Source: Igneacidithiobacillus copahuensis (GTDB lineage: Bacteria; Pseudomonadota; Gammaproteobacteria; Acidithiobacillales; Acidithiobacillaceae). Taken from it: 64,000 nucleotides of DNA. The position numbers and the translations under genes were made by a program. The notes beneath the pieces are model-generated. The model was not told where the DNA came from. It was given only the letters and a program-made list of their open reading frames with translations, and made no database searches. The DNA is taken from assembly GCF_018854015.1 (NCBI RefSeq), contig NZ_JAAXYO010000165.1, forward strand, positions 1 to 64,000, in the 5' to 3' direction. Every line of letters begins with the position of its first letter. Within the stretch, counting starts at the first letter, position 1. Positions 32,931-41,353 of this stretch are shown here, piece after piece.

Positions 32931-33403
32931 GATTGCCCCTCCGTGCCCTTGCCCTGGTTGCCGCCTTTCTTGCGCTGCCAGCCTTCGCGCAGGATTGGGA
33001 AGCCCTGCGTAATCAGGCGGAGCAGGACTCGCAGGCCCTGGCGCAACTGCAGCGAGCGGCACGCAACGGCCATGCCGAGGCGGCGTTTTTTTTGGGTACG
33101 CTCTACGCGCCACCCATTTGCAAACAGGAACGCACGGTGTCCAAGAGCTGGGACCAGGCCCTGCATTGGTATCGCATCGCCTCCGACCTGGGGGTGGCGA
33201 AGGCCGATTTCGACCTCGGCCTGGCCTATGAAAAGGGGCTGGGCGTCAGCAAAAATCCGGTACTGGCACGGTATTATTATCGGCGCCTGATGACCCAGGC
33301 GGCGCGAGAGGTCGGTGTGCCGGCCGGCCGTGCCGAGGCCCTCGGTACGGGCGAGGCATATCCCCGGGATTCCGTCACGGGTCCTCCCCCCGGCCTGGAG
33401 TGA
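32927..33403 (+). CDS. exported Sel1-repeat protein
   Basis: A 158-residue protein with a signal peptide (MRLPLRALALVAAFLALPAFA) and one to two Sel1-like helical repeats (AARNGHAEAAFFLGTLY, and SDLGVAKADFDLGLAYEKGLG). Such repeats serve as protein-binding scaffolds, here probably periplasmic. ATG 32927 overlaps the prfC stop. Function unknown. A promoter for rplY follows. Confidence 0.82.
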   Translation: MRLPLRALALVAAFLALPAFAQDWEALRNQAEQDSQALAQLQRAARNGHAEAAFFLGTLYAPPICKQERTVSKSWDQALHWYRIASDLGVAKADFDLGLAYEKGLGVSKNPVLARYYYRRLMTQAAREVGVPAGRAEALGTGEAYPRDSVTGPPPGLE

Positions 33404-33438
33404 CTGATTCCGCCCCGGGGAGAGGGCGTATCCCCGCC

Positions 33439-33467
33439 TTGCGCCAGGGTCTTGATCCTCGTATAGT
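33439..33467 (+). promoter_or_regulatory. candidate sigma70 promoter of rplY
   Basis: TTGCGC and TATAGT are spaced by exactly 17 bases, about 79 bases upstream of the rplY ATG. It is the best sigma70-like sequence in the 142-base gap, in which I see no tRNA. Confidence 0.6.
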
Positions 33468-33545
33468 TTGCGCCTCATTCAGGGGAGAAAGGCACGGTCG
33501 TCCCTCGCCCCGCTCGTGATAACGCAATAGAAGGAGTAATCATCA

Positions 33546-34160
33546 ATGACCGAAGCAAATTTTGTCCTTGCTGCCGAGCCACGCAAGGAAGAAGGCCGTC
33601 GTAACAGTCGACGCTTGCGCCGCGCGGGCCGGATCCCGGCGGTCGTTTATGGCGACGGCAAGCCGGCGGAATCCATTAGCCTGGACGTCTTTGCCGCCTA
33701 TAAGTTTCTTGGCAATGAGCAGGTGTACAGCAACGTCGTTACCCTGGACCTGGGTGTCCGCAAGGAAAGCGTGCTGATTCGCGACCTGCAAATGCACCCC
33801 TACAAGGATGAGATCCTTCATGTGGACTTCATGCGTGTGCACCAAGGTGAGCTGGTGACCTTGAATGTGCCTGTGCACCTGCTCAACGAACAAAACGCCG
33901 TAGGAGTGAAGATGGGAGGCGGTCTGCTGCATCGTGCGCTGACGGAAGTCGAGATTCAGGCCCCGGTCGGCAAGCTGCCAGAGGCCATTGAAGTGGATGT
34001 GCGCGAGCTGCAAGTGGGCGAAAGTATCCATTTGTCCAACCTCAAAGTGCCGGCCAATGTCGTGCTGGTTGCGCTCAAGCATGGGGATGACAAGGAAGTG
34101 GTGTCGATCCATGCCCCCCATGGGGCGGCCAGTGAAGAAGAAGGCGCTGCGGCGGAGTAA
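33546..34160 (+). CDS. rplY: 50S ribosomal protein bL25 (general stress CTC form)
   Basis: A 204-residue bL25 of the longer CTC type, with the 5S-rRNA-binding N-terminal domain (SRRLRRAGRIPAVVYG) and a C-terminal beta domain ending in an Ala/Glu-rich tail. ATG follows AGAAGGAG. It heads the rplY-pth-ychF set. In many relatives prs precedes rplY; here a Sel1 gene and promoter lie there instead. Confidence 0.95.
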   Translation: MTEANFVLAAEPRKEEGRRNSRRLRRAGRIPAVVYGDGKPAESISLDVFAAYKFLGNEQVYSNVVTLDLGVRKESVLIRDLQMHPYKDEILHVDFMRVHQGELVTLNVPVHLLNEQNAVGVKMGGGLLHRALTEVEIQAPVGKLPEAIEVDVRELQVGESIHLSNLKVPANVVLVALKHGDDKEVVSIHAPHGAASEEEGAAAE

Positions 34161-34168
34161 CCCGCTTC

Positions 34169-34738
34169 ATGGACTGGTTGATCGCCGGTCTGGGTAATCC
34201 CGGTCCGGACTATGCAAAAACCCGCCACAACGCGGGTTTTTGCTTTGTGCAGGAGCTGGCCCAGCGTCACCAAGCTTCTTGGCGCCTGGAAAAGGCCTGG
34301 AAGACGGAGCTTGCCCGGTTCGCGATCGGCGGCTATGATCTACTCGTGTTGCAGCCGCAGGACTTCATGAATCGTTCCGGAGCGCCGGTGCAGGCTGCTG
34401 CCGCCTTCTTTAAGATTCCGCCTGCGCGTATCCTCGTGGTGCACGACGAACTCGACCTTCCTCCCGGTGTGGCCCGTTTCAAATGGTCTGGTGGCCACGG
34501 TGGGCACAATGGCCTGCGTGATCTCGATCGCGCCCTGGGGACGCGGGACTACTGGCGCCTGCGCATTGGCATTGGGCATCCCGGCCACAAGGATCGGGTC
34601 GTGGGATACGTGCTAGCACGCCCTGGAGCTACGGAAGAAGCGGAAATCCATGCCGCCATCGACCGCAGTCTGGGTGTTCTGGATGATTTTCTCGCCGGGC
34701 GGGCGGATGCCGCCATGAAGACCCTGCACAGCGAATAG
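34169..34738 (+). CDS. pth: peptidyl-tRNA hydrolase
   Basis: A 189-residue Pth that frees tRNA from dropped-off peptidyl-tRNA. Conserved blocks are GLGNPGPDYAKTRHNAGF (the His is catalytic), FMNRSG and the HDELDLPPG segment, then GGHGGHNGLRD. It starts eight bases after rplY. Length and motifs are normal. Confidence 0.96.
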   Translation: MDWLIAGLGNPGPDYAKTRHNAGFCFVQELAQRHQASWRLEKAWKTELARFAIGGYDLLVLQPQDFMNRSGAPVQAAAAFFKIPPARILVVHDELDLPPGVARFKWSGGHGGHNGLRDLDRALGTRDYWRLRIGIGHPGHKDRVVGYVLARPGATEEAEIHAAIDRSLGVLDDFLAGRADAAMKTLHSE

Positions 34739-34747
34739 GAGCCCTCC

Positions 34748-35839
34748 ATGAGTTTGGCTTGCGGCATTGTTGGCCTGCCCAACGTTGGTAAATCCACCCT
34801 TTTCAACGCCATCACCAAGGCGGGGATTGCGGCAGAAAACTATCCCTTCTGTACCATTGAACCCAATGTGGGGCTGGTCAGTGTTCCGGATCCGCGCTTG
34901 CTGGCCCTGGCGGAAATCGTTCATCCGCAGAAGGTCGTGCCGGCGGTGATGGAGTTTGTCGATATCGCCGGGTTGGTGGCTGGTGCCGCCCAGGGAGAGG
35001 GTCTCGGTAATCAATTTCTCGCCCACATTCGCGAGACCGACGCCATCGCCCTGGTGACCCGGTGTTTTGTCGATCCGAATGTGGTGCATGTGAATGGACA
35101 GGTCGATCCCGTTGCTGACCTGGAAACCGTCATGACGGAGCTGATCCTGGCGGACTTGGCTAGCCTGGAAAAGGCACAGGCGCGCGTGACGCGGCAAGCC
35201 AAGGGCGGGAATAAAGAGGCGCTTGCCGAGCTTGCTGCCATGAACAAGCTGCAGCCGCACCTGAACGCCGGCAAGCCGGCACAAAGCGCGCCGCTGACGG
35301 TAGAGGAACGCCAAGTGCTGCGCGGACTCTTTCTGCTCACCCTGAAGCCCTTGATGGTCATCGCCAATGTGGCGGAGAACGAGCTCGAAGACGGCCCGTG
35401 GCGCGCACCTTTGGAGGCATGGGCGGGGGAACGGGGCGCGCGGGTGGTACCAGTTTGTGCCGCTATCGAGGCCGAGCTGGCGGAGTTGGAGCCGGAAGAA
35501 CAGCTCGCATTTTTGCAAGACCTCGGGTTACACGAGCCAGGACTCAACCGGATCATCCGCGCTGCCTATCAGCTTCTGGGTCTGCAGACCTATTTCACCG
35601 CCGGCGAAAAGGAAGTGCGTGCCTGGACGATCCCGGTAGGGGCCACTGCGCCCCAGGCGGCAGGGGTCATTCACAGCGACTTCGAGCGCGGTTTTATTCG
35701 GGCGCAGACGATCTCTTACGAAGATTACATTCGCTATCGCGGTGAGGCGGGCGCCAAAGAGTCTGGTAAACTGCGCGCCGAAGGCAAGGACTATGTCGTG
35801 CACGACGGTGACGTGATGAACTTTCTATTCAATGTGTGA
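34748..35839 (+). CDS. ychF: redox-regulated ATPase YchF (Obg family)
   Basis: A 363-residue Obg-family nucleotide hydrolase that prefers ATP. G1 is GLPNVGKST, and the C-terminal TGS domain ends in VHDGDVMNFLFNV. It starts nine bases after pth behind AGGAG. YchF binds ribosomes and is linked to oxidative-stress control. It converges with the Rrf2 gene without a visible terminator. Confidence 0.96.
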   Translation: MSLACGIVGLPNVGKSTLFNAITKAGIAAENYPFCTIEPNVGLVSVPDPRLLALAEIVHPQKVVPAVMEFVDIAGLVAGAAQGEGLGNQFLAHIRETDAIALVTRCFVDPNVVHVNGQVDPVADLETVMTELILADLASLEKAQARVTRQAKGGNKEALAELAAMNKLQPHLNAGKPAQSAPLTVEERQVLRGLFLLTLKPLMVIANVAENELEDGPWRAPLEAWAGERGARVVPVCAAIEAELAELEPEEQLAFLQDLGLHEPGLNRIIRAAYQLLGLQTYFTAGEKEVRAWTIPVGATAPQAAGVIHSDFERGFIRAQTISYEDYIRYRGEAGAKESGKLRAEGKDYVVHDGDVMNFLFNV

Positions 35840-35854
35840 CACTTCTGTTGTCCA

Positions 35855-36256
35855 TCAGGACGGAATCAGACTGGCCAAGCAGAATCCCCTGAGCAGATTG
35901 TTCTGTTGTTCCTGCAGTTCCATCCACGCAGTGTGCAGCGGGCAGGGGTGGAGGTCAGAACACACTTTTTGTCCAAGAATGCAGTGCACCTGTTTTTCTG
36001 GGGCGGTGCTTACCGCTTGCAGAATGTCATAGGCGCTCAGGCTTGCAGCCTCAGGCCGCAACGCAAAGCCGCCTCCCTTGCCCTTGAGAGATTCCAATAC
36101 GCCGCGTTTGGCTAAAATCCGCAATACGCTTGCCACGCAGGGCTCCGAAACCCCTACGGCGTGCGCAATGTCGCGACAGAGAATCGGTACTCCGATTCCC
36201 TGCTCCGCAAGGAACAGCAAACAGCGGAGGGCACATTCGGTATTTTTGTTGAACAT
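35855..36256 (-). CDS. Rrf2-family regulator with three cysteines
   Basis: A 133-residue Rrf2-type regulator. The winged helix (IAHAVGVSEPCVASVLRILAKRGVLES) is followed by the family GKGGGF segment. A C-x6-C-x5-C set (C near residue 90 in VHCILGQKVCSDLHPC) matches the iron-sulfur ligand region of IscR/NsrR-like members, so it likely senses iron-sulfur status, NO or redox. No clear ribosome-binding site precedes ATG at 36256. It is next to the HdeD gene, whose control region carries a palindrome. Confidence 0.87.
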   Translation of the reverse strand: MFNKNTECALRCLLFLAEQGIGVPILCRDIAHAVGVSEPCVASVLRILAKRGVLESLKGKGGGFALRPEAASLSAYDILQAVSTAPEKQVHCILGQKVCSDLHPCPLHTAWMELQEQQNNLLRGFCLASLIPS

Positions 36257-36345
36257 TTGTAGTCGGTCGTTGGGTGGCCGTTAACAAGGAGGAAGCGCCT
36301 CAGCACTTCCTCACGCCGATGGAACAGGAAATCTTAGTAATGAAT

Positions 36346-36954
36346 CTAATGGGCGACAACGGTGGAAGGCTTACTTCCACTGGTGCGCAGGGCATTACGG
36401 CGCATCGCCCAGCTCATGCCCAGCATGGCTGCCGAAAAAGCCGCTGAGAAGCCGATGACGATCCAGTTGTAGATGCCCGAGCCTGCCTGTGGAGCGACGG
36501 CAAAAATTACCTGCAGACAAATGGCCAGGGCGAGATAGGCGGAAGATCCAATGATCAAGACCATTTCCTTGTTCTGGACGTTGCGGATCACCCAGATTCC
36601 TTCCAGCACGCCCACAATGGCGACCCAGGCAAATACGGTCAACAGCGTAAATACCATGTTGCCCTGCGTGGCCAGAATGATAACGGCGATGCCGGCAGCG
36701 ACGCCAACGATGGCCTTCAAGGCAATCAGTACCCGCGGGCAGGTACCAGAGCCTTTTTGTGCCAGGCGGATTGCGGAGTAGCCGCCATCAAAGAAGACAT
36801 AGATAGCAAAAAACCAGATGAGCAGAGTCATGGTGGCACCGAAATCCAGCAACGCGGCGATGACGAAAGCTAGTGCGGCGACACCCCGGGCAAAAAGCAG
36901 TTGCCAGGAGAATAGGGTCATACGATCTTCCCGCCCGAGTGTTTGTGTATTCAT
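36346..36954 (-). CDS. HdeD-family membrane stress protein
   Basis: A 202-residue protein with six hydrophobic segments of the HdeD/DUF308 type; members aid acid resistance in enteric bacteria. Start MNTQTLGREDRM; the segments run WQLLFARGVAALAFVIA through FSAAFSAAMLGMSW. ATG at 36954 has an excellent AAAGGAGGT site. It has its own promoter at 37021-37049 and a palindrome near the transcription start. In an acidophile a role in acid or redox stress is plausible. Confidence 0.85.
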   Translation of the reverse strand: MNTQTLGREDRMTLFSWQLLFARGVAALAFVIAALLDFGATMTLLIWFFAIYVFFDGGYSAIRLAQKGSGTCPRVLIALKAIVGVAAGIAVIILATQGNMVFTLLTVFAWVAIVGVLEGIWVIRNVQNKEMVLIIGSSAYLALAICLQVIFAVAPQAGSGIYNWIVIGFSAAFSAAMLGMSWAMRRNALRTSGSKPSTVVAH

Positions 36955-36988
36955 AGGTGGACCTCCTTTATTCCTGTCCCGAAAATTT

Positions 36989-37014
36989 GAAAGAATGATA
37001 AAAAGCATTCTTTC
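36989..37014 (-). promoter_or_regulatory. 9-bp palindrome at the hdeD transcription start
   Basis: GAAAGAATG and CATTCTTTC form a perfect nine-base inverted repeat with an eight-base centre. It lies just downstream of the -10 box and 35-60 bases before the HdeD start. It could be an operator that blocks RNA polymerase, or a 5'-leader hairpin. The half-sites loosely recall Rrf2-family (NsrR-like) sites, and an Rrf2 gene lies next door. Confidence 0.6.
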
Positions 37015-37020
37015 ATCTGT

Positions 37021-37049
37021 TTTATAGTCAAATAGAAATCGCAAAGCAA
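37021..37049 (-). promoter_or_regulatory. candidate sigma70 promoter of the hdeD-type gene
   Basis: On the minus strand TTGCTT (-35, 37044-37049) and TATAAA (-10, 37021-37026) are 17 bases apart. The transcript would start close to the palindrome at 36989-37014. Confidence 0.62.
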
Positions 37050-37324
37050 CTATTATTTTTTTATTTTTCTGATTATCCTATAACCTTTCTTATTGAAAGT
37101 TAGTGGTTAAATTTACGTATTATTACATTAACATTATCTTATTAAGAGATTTTCCTGCGTCTTGACCCGCCGGAGTCGGGCGGGTCGTCTCCTCTTTGCC
37201 TCCGGAACTGCCTGATATTTCTTTTTCTTTCCAGCAAACTATGCTAGAGTCATCCTGGTAGAGGGTGACTCGGAAGGTCCCCTCGTTGAGCAAGTATGTC
37301 AGAAATGACCGAGCAGGGAGCGTT
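37050..37324. other. AT-rich gap with a free-standing hairpin
   Basis: Together with the features just before it, this forms a 370-base gap without a gene. It is AT-rich up to about 37160. A stable stem GACCCGCC/GGCGGGTC (37164-37186, seven-base loop) follows without a T-run. A weak plus-strand promoter, TTGAAA at 37093 and TATTAT at 37118 with 19-base spacing, could make a leader containing this stem for the gene at 37325. No reading frame here looks real. Confidence 0.4.
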
Positions 37325-37597
37325 ATGCCCATCGTTGCACCGCAGTATGGTATCACCCCAGAGCGCAAGCGTGCGCGGGAGCAGGAAACTGGAACGGAAC
37401 AGCGCGTTCCTCGGCGCTCCATTGAGCCTGTGCCCGCCGAAAATATCGATCAGACGGGTAGACCGCAGTTCTGGTACCCAAAAGATCTGCCTATCCCGGA
37501 GGAGTCGGCGCGTCCGGCCACTACTCAGCCAAGTTCGCGTTCGAGTACACGATCCGTCACCGTGGAAGTGCGTAAGCGGCGCAGTATTCCACGCTGA
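37325..37597 (+). CDS. small hydrophilic unknown protein
   Basis: A 90-residue protein rich in Arg, Pro, Ser and Glu, with no predicted membrane span and probably disordered; the core reads QTGRPQFWYPKDLPIPEES. ATG 37325 has an AGGGAG site. Codon choice looks ordinary, but no family is recognised, so reality of the gene is moderately supported. A YidB-type gene follows 65 bases on. Confidence 0.55.
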   Translation: MPIVAPQYGITPERKRAREQETGTEQRVPRRSIEPVPAENIDQTGRPQFWYPKDLPIPEESARPATTQPSSRSSTRSVTVEVRKRRSIPR

Positions 37598-37662
37598 TCC
37601 TTGAATAGCCTGATATCCTGAGGTATTTTCCGGTTCGGACATGCGAAAACGGGAGGGGAAAC

Positions 37663-38058
37663 ATGGGCCTATTTGATGATGTGGTATCCAGTGGCATGGC
37701 GGCTTTTGGCGCCGATCAAGGTGGTTTTTTGGGCTCTGCAGTTCGCTTTTTGCAGAGTCAGCCCGGCGGTGTGAGCGGCACGCTGCAACAGCTGCGCGAT
37801 AACGGACTGGGTTCCGTTGTCGATTCGTGGATATCCAATGGACAGAATCAGCCGATCAGCGCGGATCAGATTGAATCCGCTATTGGCAGTGATCGGATTC
37901 AAAACATCGCTAGCACAATCGGTATGGATCCGCAAGCCCTCACGCAGGGATTGAGTCAAGCCCTCCCAGGGATCATCGATCGTTTGACGCCGGGGGGTGA
38001 GGCTCCGGATGCAGGAGGTCTGGATCAAGCCCTGCAAAGTTTGAAAGGGTTGTTGTAG
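37663..38058 (+). CDS. YidB-family (DUF937) protein
   Basis: A 131-residue protein of the YidB/DUF937 type: Gly-rich start (MGLFDDVVSSGMAAFG), a GLGSVVDSWISNGQNQPIS block and a C-terminal ALPGIIDRLTPGGEAPD segment ending in LKGLL. Function is unknown; members are soluble and appear under stress. ATG 37663 follows GGGAGGGG. psiF follows 32 bases on, so they may share a transcript ending at the 38354 terminator. Confidence 0.88.
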   Translation: MGLFDDVVSSGMAAFGADQGGFLGSAVRFLQSQPGGVSGTLQQLRDNGLGSVVDSWISNGQNQPISADQIESAIGSDRIQNIASTIGMDPQALTQGLSQALPGIIDRLTPGGEAPDAGGLDQALQSLKGLL

Positions 38059-38090
38059 TCACTGCTGTACTCAAACCAAAGGAGAACACC

Positions 38091-38330
38091 ATGTTGAAAA
38101 AAGTATTGGCGTCCTGTGTTGCCGTGTCATTCCTGCTATCTGGCGCCGCTTTTGCGGAAACCGCTGCACCGGCCGCGCCGATGAAGATGGAGAAGAAGGT
38201 AGAGCAGCACAAAGCTCCACGCAAGCTTACCGCACAGCAGGAAAAGATGAAGACCTGCAATGCCCGTGCGAAGGGTATGAAAGGCGAGCAGCGCAAGTCC
38301 TTCATGAGCAGCTGCCTGAAGAAGAAGTAA
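38091..38330 (+). CDS. psiF: PsiF-repeat periplasmic protein
   Basis: A 79-residue exported protein. The signal peptide (MLKKVLASCVAVSFLLSGAAFA) is followed by an Ala/Lys-rich part and one PsiF repeat (KMKTCNARAKGMKG and SFMSSCLKKK), with two cysteines. PsiF was named as phosphate-starvation-inducible in E. coli; its role is unknown. No Pho box is evident upstream. The GGAG site is good, and a strong terminator follows. Confidence 0.88.
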   Translation: MLKKVLASCVAVSFLLSGAAFAETAAPAAPMKMEKKVEQHKAPRKLTAQQEKMKTCNARAKGMKGEQRKSFMSSCLKKK

Positions 38331-38353
38331 TCCAGGTTCGTGCAGAAAAGAAG

Positions 38354-38381
38354 GGCTGGCCGCAGCGCGGCCAGCCTTTTT
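38354..38381. terminator. strong intrinsic terminator after psiF
   Basis: GGCTGGCCGC and GCGGCCAGCC form a ten-base-pair stem with a three-base loop, followed by five T residues. The T-run abuts the rppH stop on the other strand, so the stem, lying just past both genes, may serve each direction. Confidence 0.93.
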
Positions 38382-38937
38382 ACGTTGCGCTACTGGAGTG
38401 TCGACGACGTTGTGGGTAACGGTTTCCGCGATGTGGCAGCGGATTGCCCCGTTCTGGAACGGGGAAGGGCGCCGGTGGCGCGCCGATCAGTGGCGCCAGC
38501 TCCTGCAGGGCCAGGCAGTAAACGCGGCGCTTGAAGGCGATGATTTCTGCTGCCGGACGCCAATAATCCACCCACTGCCAGTCTTCAAATTCTGGGTGCG
38601 CGGTCTGCAGGTTGATTTCCGCTTCGCTGCCCTCAAAGCGCAATAAAAACCAAATCTGTTTTTGTCCGCGATAGCGCCGTTGCCGGTTGCGGTTCCGCGC
38701 ATTGGGCACGTCGTAGCGTAGCCAGCCCCGGGTGCGACCCAAAATACACACCTTGTTGGTGCCGACCTCTTCCAGGAGCTCACGGAATACCGCCTGTTCG
38801 GGGCTTTCGGTGCCATCGATACCGCCCTGGGGAAACTGCCAGGCATTTTCACCCACTCTTTTCGCCCAGAGTACTTGATTGTCTTGGTTGCAAATGATCA
38901 TGCCCACGTTGGGGCGATAGCCGTCTGCGTCGATCAT
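38380..38937 (-). CDS. rppH: RNA pyrophosphohydrolase
   Basis: A 185-residue Nudix hydrolase that removes pyrophosphate from mRNA 5' ends, starting decay. The Nudix box is complete (GGIDGTESPEQAVFRELLEEVG), after FRPNVGMI-like and WQFPQGG segments that define RppH. The Arg-rich C terminus is longer than the core fold. Start ATG at 38937. Confidence 0.92.
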   Translation of the reverse strand: MIDADGYRPNVGMIICNQDNQVLWAKRVGENAWQFPQGGIDGTESPEQAVFRELLEEVGTNKVCILGRTRGWLRYDVPNARNRNRQRRYRGQKQIWFLLRFEGSEAEINLQTAHPEFEDWQWVDYWRPAAEIIAFKRRVYCLALQELAPLIGAPPAPFPVPERGNPLPHRGNRYPQRRRHSSSAT

Positions 38938-39022
38938 CGCTGTGTCTCTCTACAGAATTTATCTCACTGTAACAAAATTCTGGGTAGAGGTCATGGGCGC
39001 TTGCGGGCGGCAAATTTGCATT

Positions 39023-39463
39023 TTACAGCGAGTGCAGGAGGTCGAGGGAAAAGCGTTGTCCAGCAAGAAAATCGTGAATGCATTGCTCTACCATTACCGT
39101 ACGGAGCCGTGCCGCCGAGAGCTCCTCTGGCCGCAACCAACGCGGGCCAATGATGCCGACATCCAGAGGAGCCAGTGGATTATGCCCGCTGGCGTGGCCG
39201 ACGAAGGCAATGCGGAGATAGGTAAGGTCTTTGCGCGGATGTTGCCAGTGGTAAATGCCCAAAATGGCTTCCGGGACAAAATCATAACCAGTCTCTTCGA
39301 GGGTTTCACGGATGACCGCCTCGGTCAGACTTTCCCCTTTTTCCCAGTGGCCGGCAGGCTGATTGAGGCAGGGCTGGCCATCGATGAGCTCTTCGACGAG
39401 AAGGAAACGCCCGTGGGCATCACAGGTGACGGCGGCAACGGTGACATGCGGGCTCCATCTCAT
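39023..39463 (-). CDS. nudJ: NudJ-type Nudix phosphatase
   Basis: A 146-residue Nudix hydrolase resembling NudJ, which acts on nucleoside di- and triphosphates and phosphorylated thiamin precursors. Box: GHWEKGESLTEAVIRETLEETG. The start HVTVAAVTCDAHGRFLLVEE and LNQPAGHWE suit this subgroup. ATG at 39463 overlaps the rsuA stop by four bases, so the two are coupled. A longer frame upstream is a shadow of rsuA. Confidence 0.88.
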   Translation of the reverse strand: MRWSPHVTVAAVTCDAHGRFLLVEELIDGQPCLNQPAGHWEKGESLTEAVIRETLEETGYDFVPEAILGIYHWQHPRKDLTYLRIAFVGHASGHNPLAPLDVGIIGPRWLRPEELSAARLRTVMVEQCIHDFLAGQRFSLDLLHSL

Positions 39464-40176
39464 GCGGCAGCTTCCTGCTGGATTTCGGCTTCCTGCAAGA
39501 AGCGCCAGGTACCAGGCGGCAGATCGCCCAGAGTGAAGGGGCCAAAGCCCTCGCGGTGCAATGTTTGTACGTGATTGCCCAAAGCAGCCATCATGCGGCG
39601 CACCTCGTGGTAGCGCCCTTCCTGTAGGGTCAGGCGGATTTCCCGCTCGCCCAGTCTCTGTACCTGCGCCGCTTTGCAAGGTACGCTTTCGCCCTCCAGA
39701 AGCAGCTTGCCGCTGGCAAGAATCTGCTCGGCATCGTCCTGCAATGGCTCCGCCAACTGCACCTGGTAGTGACGGGGAATCGCGTGGCGCGCGTGACTCC
39801 AGCGGTGCAGCCATTGTCCGTCGTCACTCAGTAGCAGCAAGCCACTGGTGTCGCGATCGAGGCGCCCGGCACTGCTCAGGACCGGGCGGCGATAGCGCCA
39901 ACGCATCGGCAGGTCATCATAGATGCTGCGCGGATCATCGTGGGCACAGACCGTGCCCAGATCCTTGTGGTAGAGCAGATAGAGAGGGCCTGCCGGATCG
40001 ATGGCCTCGCCATCGACGCGGACCTGGTCGGGATTGACCTTGCTGCCTGATCGCAGTTTATCCGCTACACCGGCGACCTGGATGCGATCCTCGCGTAGCC
40101 AGTCGCGTACCTCCGAGCGGCTGCAGTAGCCGAGCCGGGAAAGAAGGTGGTCAAGGCGCTCTTGTCTGGCAGTCAT
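39460..40176 (-). CDS. rsuA: 16S rRNA pseudouridine(516) synthase
   Basis: A 238-residue RsuA-type enzyme that isomerises U516 of 16S rRNA. The N-terminal S4 RNA-binding domain (RLDHLLSRLGYCSRSEVRDWL) precedes the catalytic domain, whose Asp is in GRLDRDTSGLLLLS. The end carries the GRYHEVRRMM segment of the family. RluE/RluB-like alternatives remain possible, but length and motif favour RsuA. Confidence 0.85.
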   Translation of the reverse strand: MTARQERLDHLLSRLGYCSRSEVRDWLREDRIQVAGVADKLRSGSKVNPDQVRVDGEAIDPAGPLYLLYHKDLGTVCAHDDPRSIYDDLPMRWRYRRPVLSSAGRLDRDTSGLLLLSDDGQWLHRWSHARHAIPRHYQVQLAEPLQDDAEQILASGKLLLEGESVPCKAAQVQRLGEREIRLTLQEGRYHEVRRMMAALGNHVQTLHREGFGPFTLGDLPPGTWRFLQEAEIQQEAAA

Positions 40177-40260
40177 CGGTAGAGTGTAGCCGCCCGAAGG
40201 CGGTGACGGAAGCGTTGCCAGGACTTACAATGCGGACTGACGTATCACTGGGGAGCGATC

Positions 40261-41292
40261 ATGGCTGAGGGCTTTACCTTGCCCGCAGAGTGGGCAGCAC
40301 AGCAGGCGGTGCAATTGACCTGGCCGCATCCGGCAACGGATTGGGCGTCACGGCTGCAGCAAGTCTTGCCAGTCTTTGCCGCTATCGGTGCGGCCATCAG
40401 CCAGCGGGAAGATCTACTGATAGCGCTGCACGATGAGGCCAGCCAGCGGGAATGTGAACGACAGTTGCGCGCCGCCGGCGCTGATCTGGCGCGTTGCCAT
40501 TTTCATCGGGGTCCCAGCAACGATTCCTGGGCGCGAGATCATGGCCCCATTACCCTGCGGCACCCGGATGGGCGCCGTCGACTGCTGGACTTTGCCTTCA
40601 ATGCCTGGGGACTGAAATTTGCCGCCGATCTCGATAATCAATTGACACGCCGCCTGCATGCTGCGGGAGCCTATGGTGATCTGCCTTTGCAGACCCTGGG
40701 CATGGTCCTGGAGGGCGGCAGCATCGATAGCGACGGCCAGGGTACCCTGCTGACTACGGACGCCTGTCTGCTGTCGCCCAATCGCAATCCGCAATGGTCC
40801 CGAGAAGAAATCAGCAGCCAGCTCTGTGTCCTCCTTGGTGTCGAGCGCGTATTCTGGCTGCAGTCCGGTTACCTGCAGGGCGATGATACCGATGCCCATG
40901 TGGACACCCTGGCGCGCTTCTGCAGCGCGGGGGTCATTGCCTATCAGTCCTGCGACGACCCCCTGGACGATCATTTTGCCCCCCTGCAGCAGATGGCGGC
41001 GGAACTGGCAGGATTCCCGCAAATCGACGGCCGCCCCTATCACCTGATTCCGTTGCCTTGGCCAGCGGCCCGCTATGATGAAGAGGGTGAGCGACTGCCC
41101 CTGAGCTATGCCAATTTTCTGATCATCAATGGTGCTGTCTTGTTGCCAGGCTATGATGATCCCGCCGATGCGGTAGCTGCGGAGCGGCTGGCGGCCGCAT
41201 TTCCGGACCGGGAAATCGTCCTGCTTCCCTGTCTGGAGCTGGCGCGCCAGCATGGCAGTCTGCATTGTGTGACCATGCAGATTCCTGCCTGA
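40261..41292 (+). CDS. aguA: agmatine deiminase
   Basis: A 343-residue peptidyl-arginine-deiminase-fold enzyme converting agmatine to N-carbamoylputrescine. The catalytic His-Asp region is visible in GDDTDAHVDTLARF, with WARDHGPI upstream, and the nucleophilic Cys in GSLHCVTMQIP at the C terminus. Its downstream partner AguB lies far away at 23557. ATG 40261 follows GGGGAGCG. It is divergent from rsuA. Confidence 0.92.
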   Translation: MAEGFTLPAEWAAQQAVQLTWPHPATDWASRLQQVLPVFAAIGAAISQREDLLIALHDEASQRECERQLRAAGADLARCHFHRGPSNDSWARDHGPITLRHPDGRRRLLDFAFNAWGLKFAADLDNQLTRRLHAAGAYGDLPLQTLGMVLEGGSIDSDGQGTLLTTDACLLSPNRNPQWSREEISSQLCVLLGVERVFWLQSGYLQGDDTDAHVDTLARFCSAGVIAYQSCDDPLDDHFAPLQQMAAELAGFPQIDGRPYHLIPLPWPAARYDEEGERLPLSYANFLIINGAVLLPGYDDPADAVAAERLAAAFPDREIVLLPCLELARQHGSLHCVTMQIPA

Positions 41293-41353
41293 GGGGCTGC
41301 CTTGACAGAATGCTACCGGGTGGCCATCGTGGACCATCGCTAGGGGGAGTTTC

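Noticed and set aside
33404..33545. tRNA gene before rplY
   Set aside because: No cloverleaf or GTTCRA-type T-arm in the gap.
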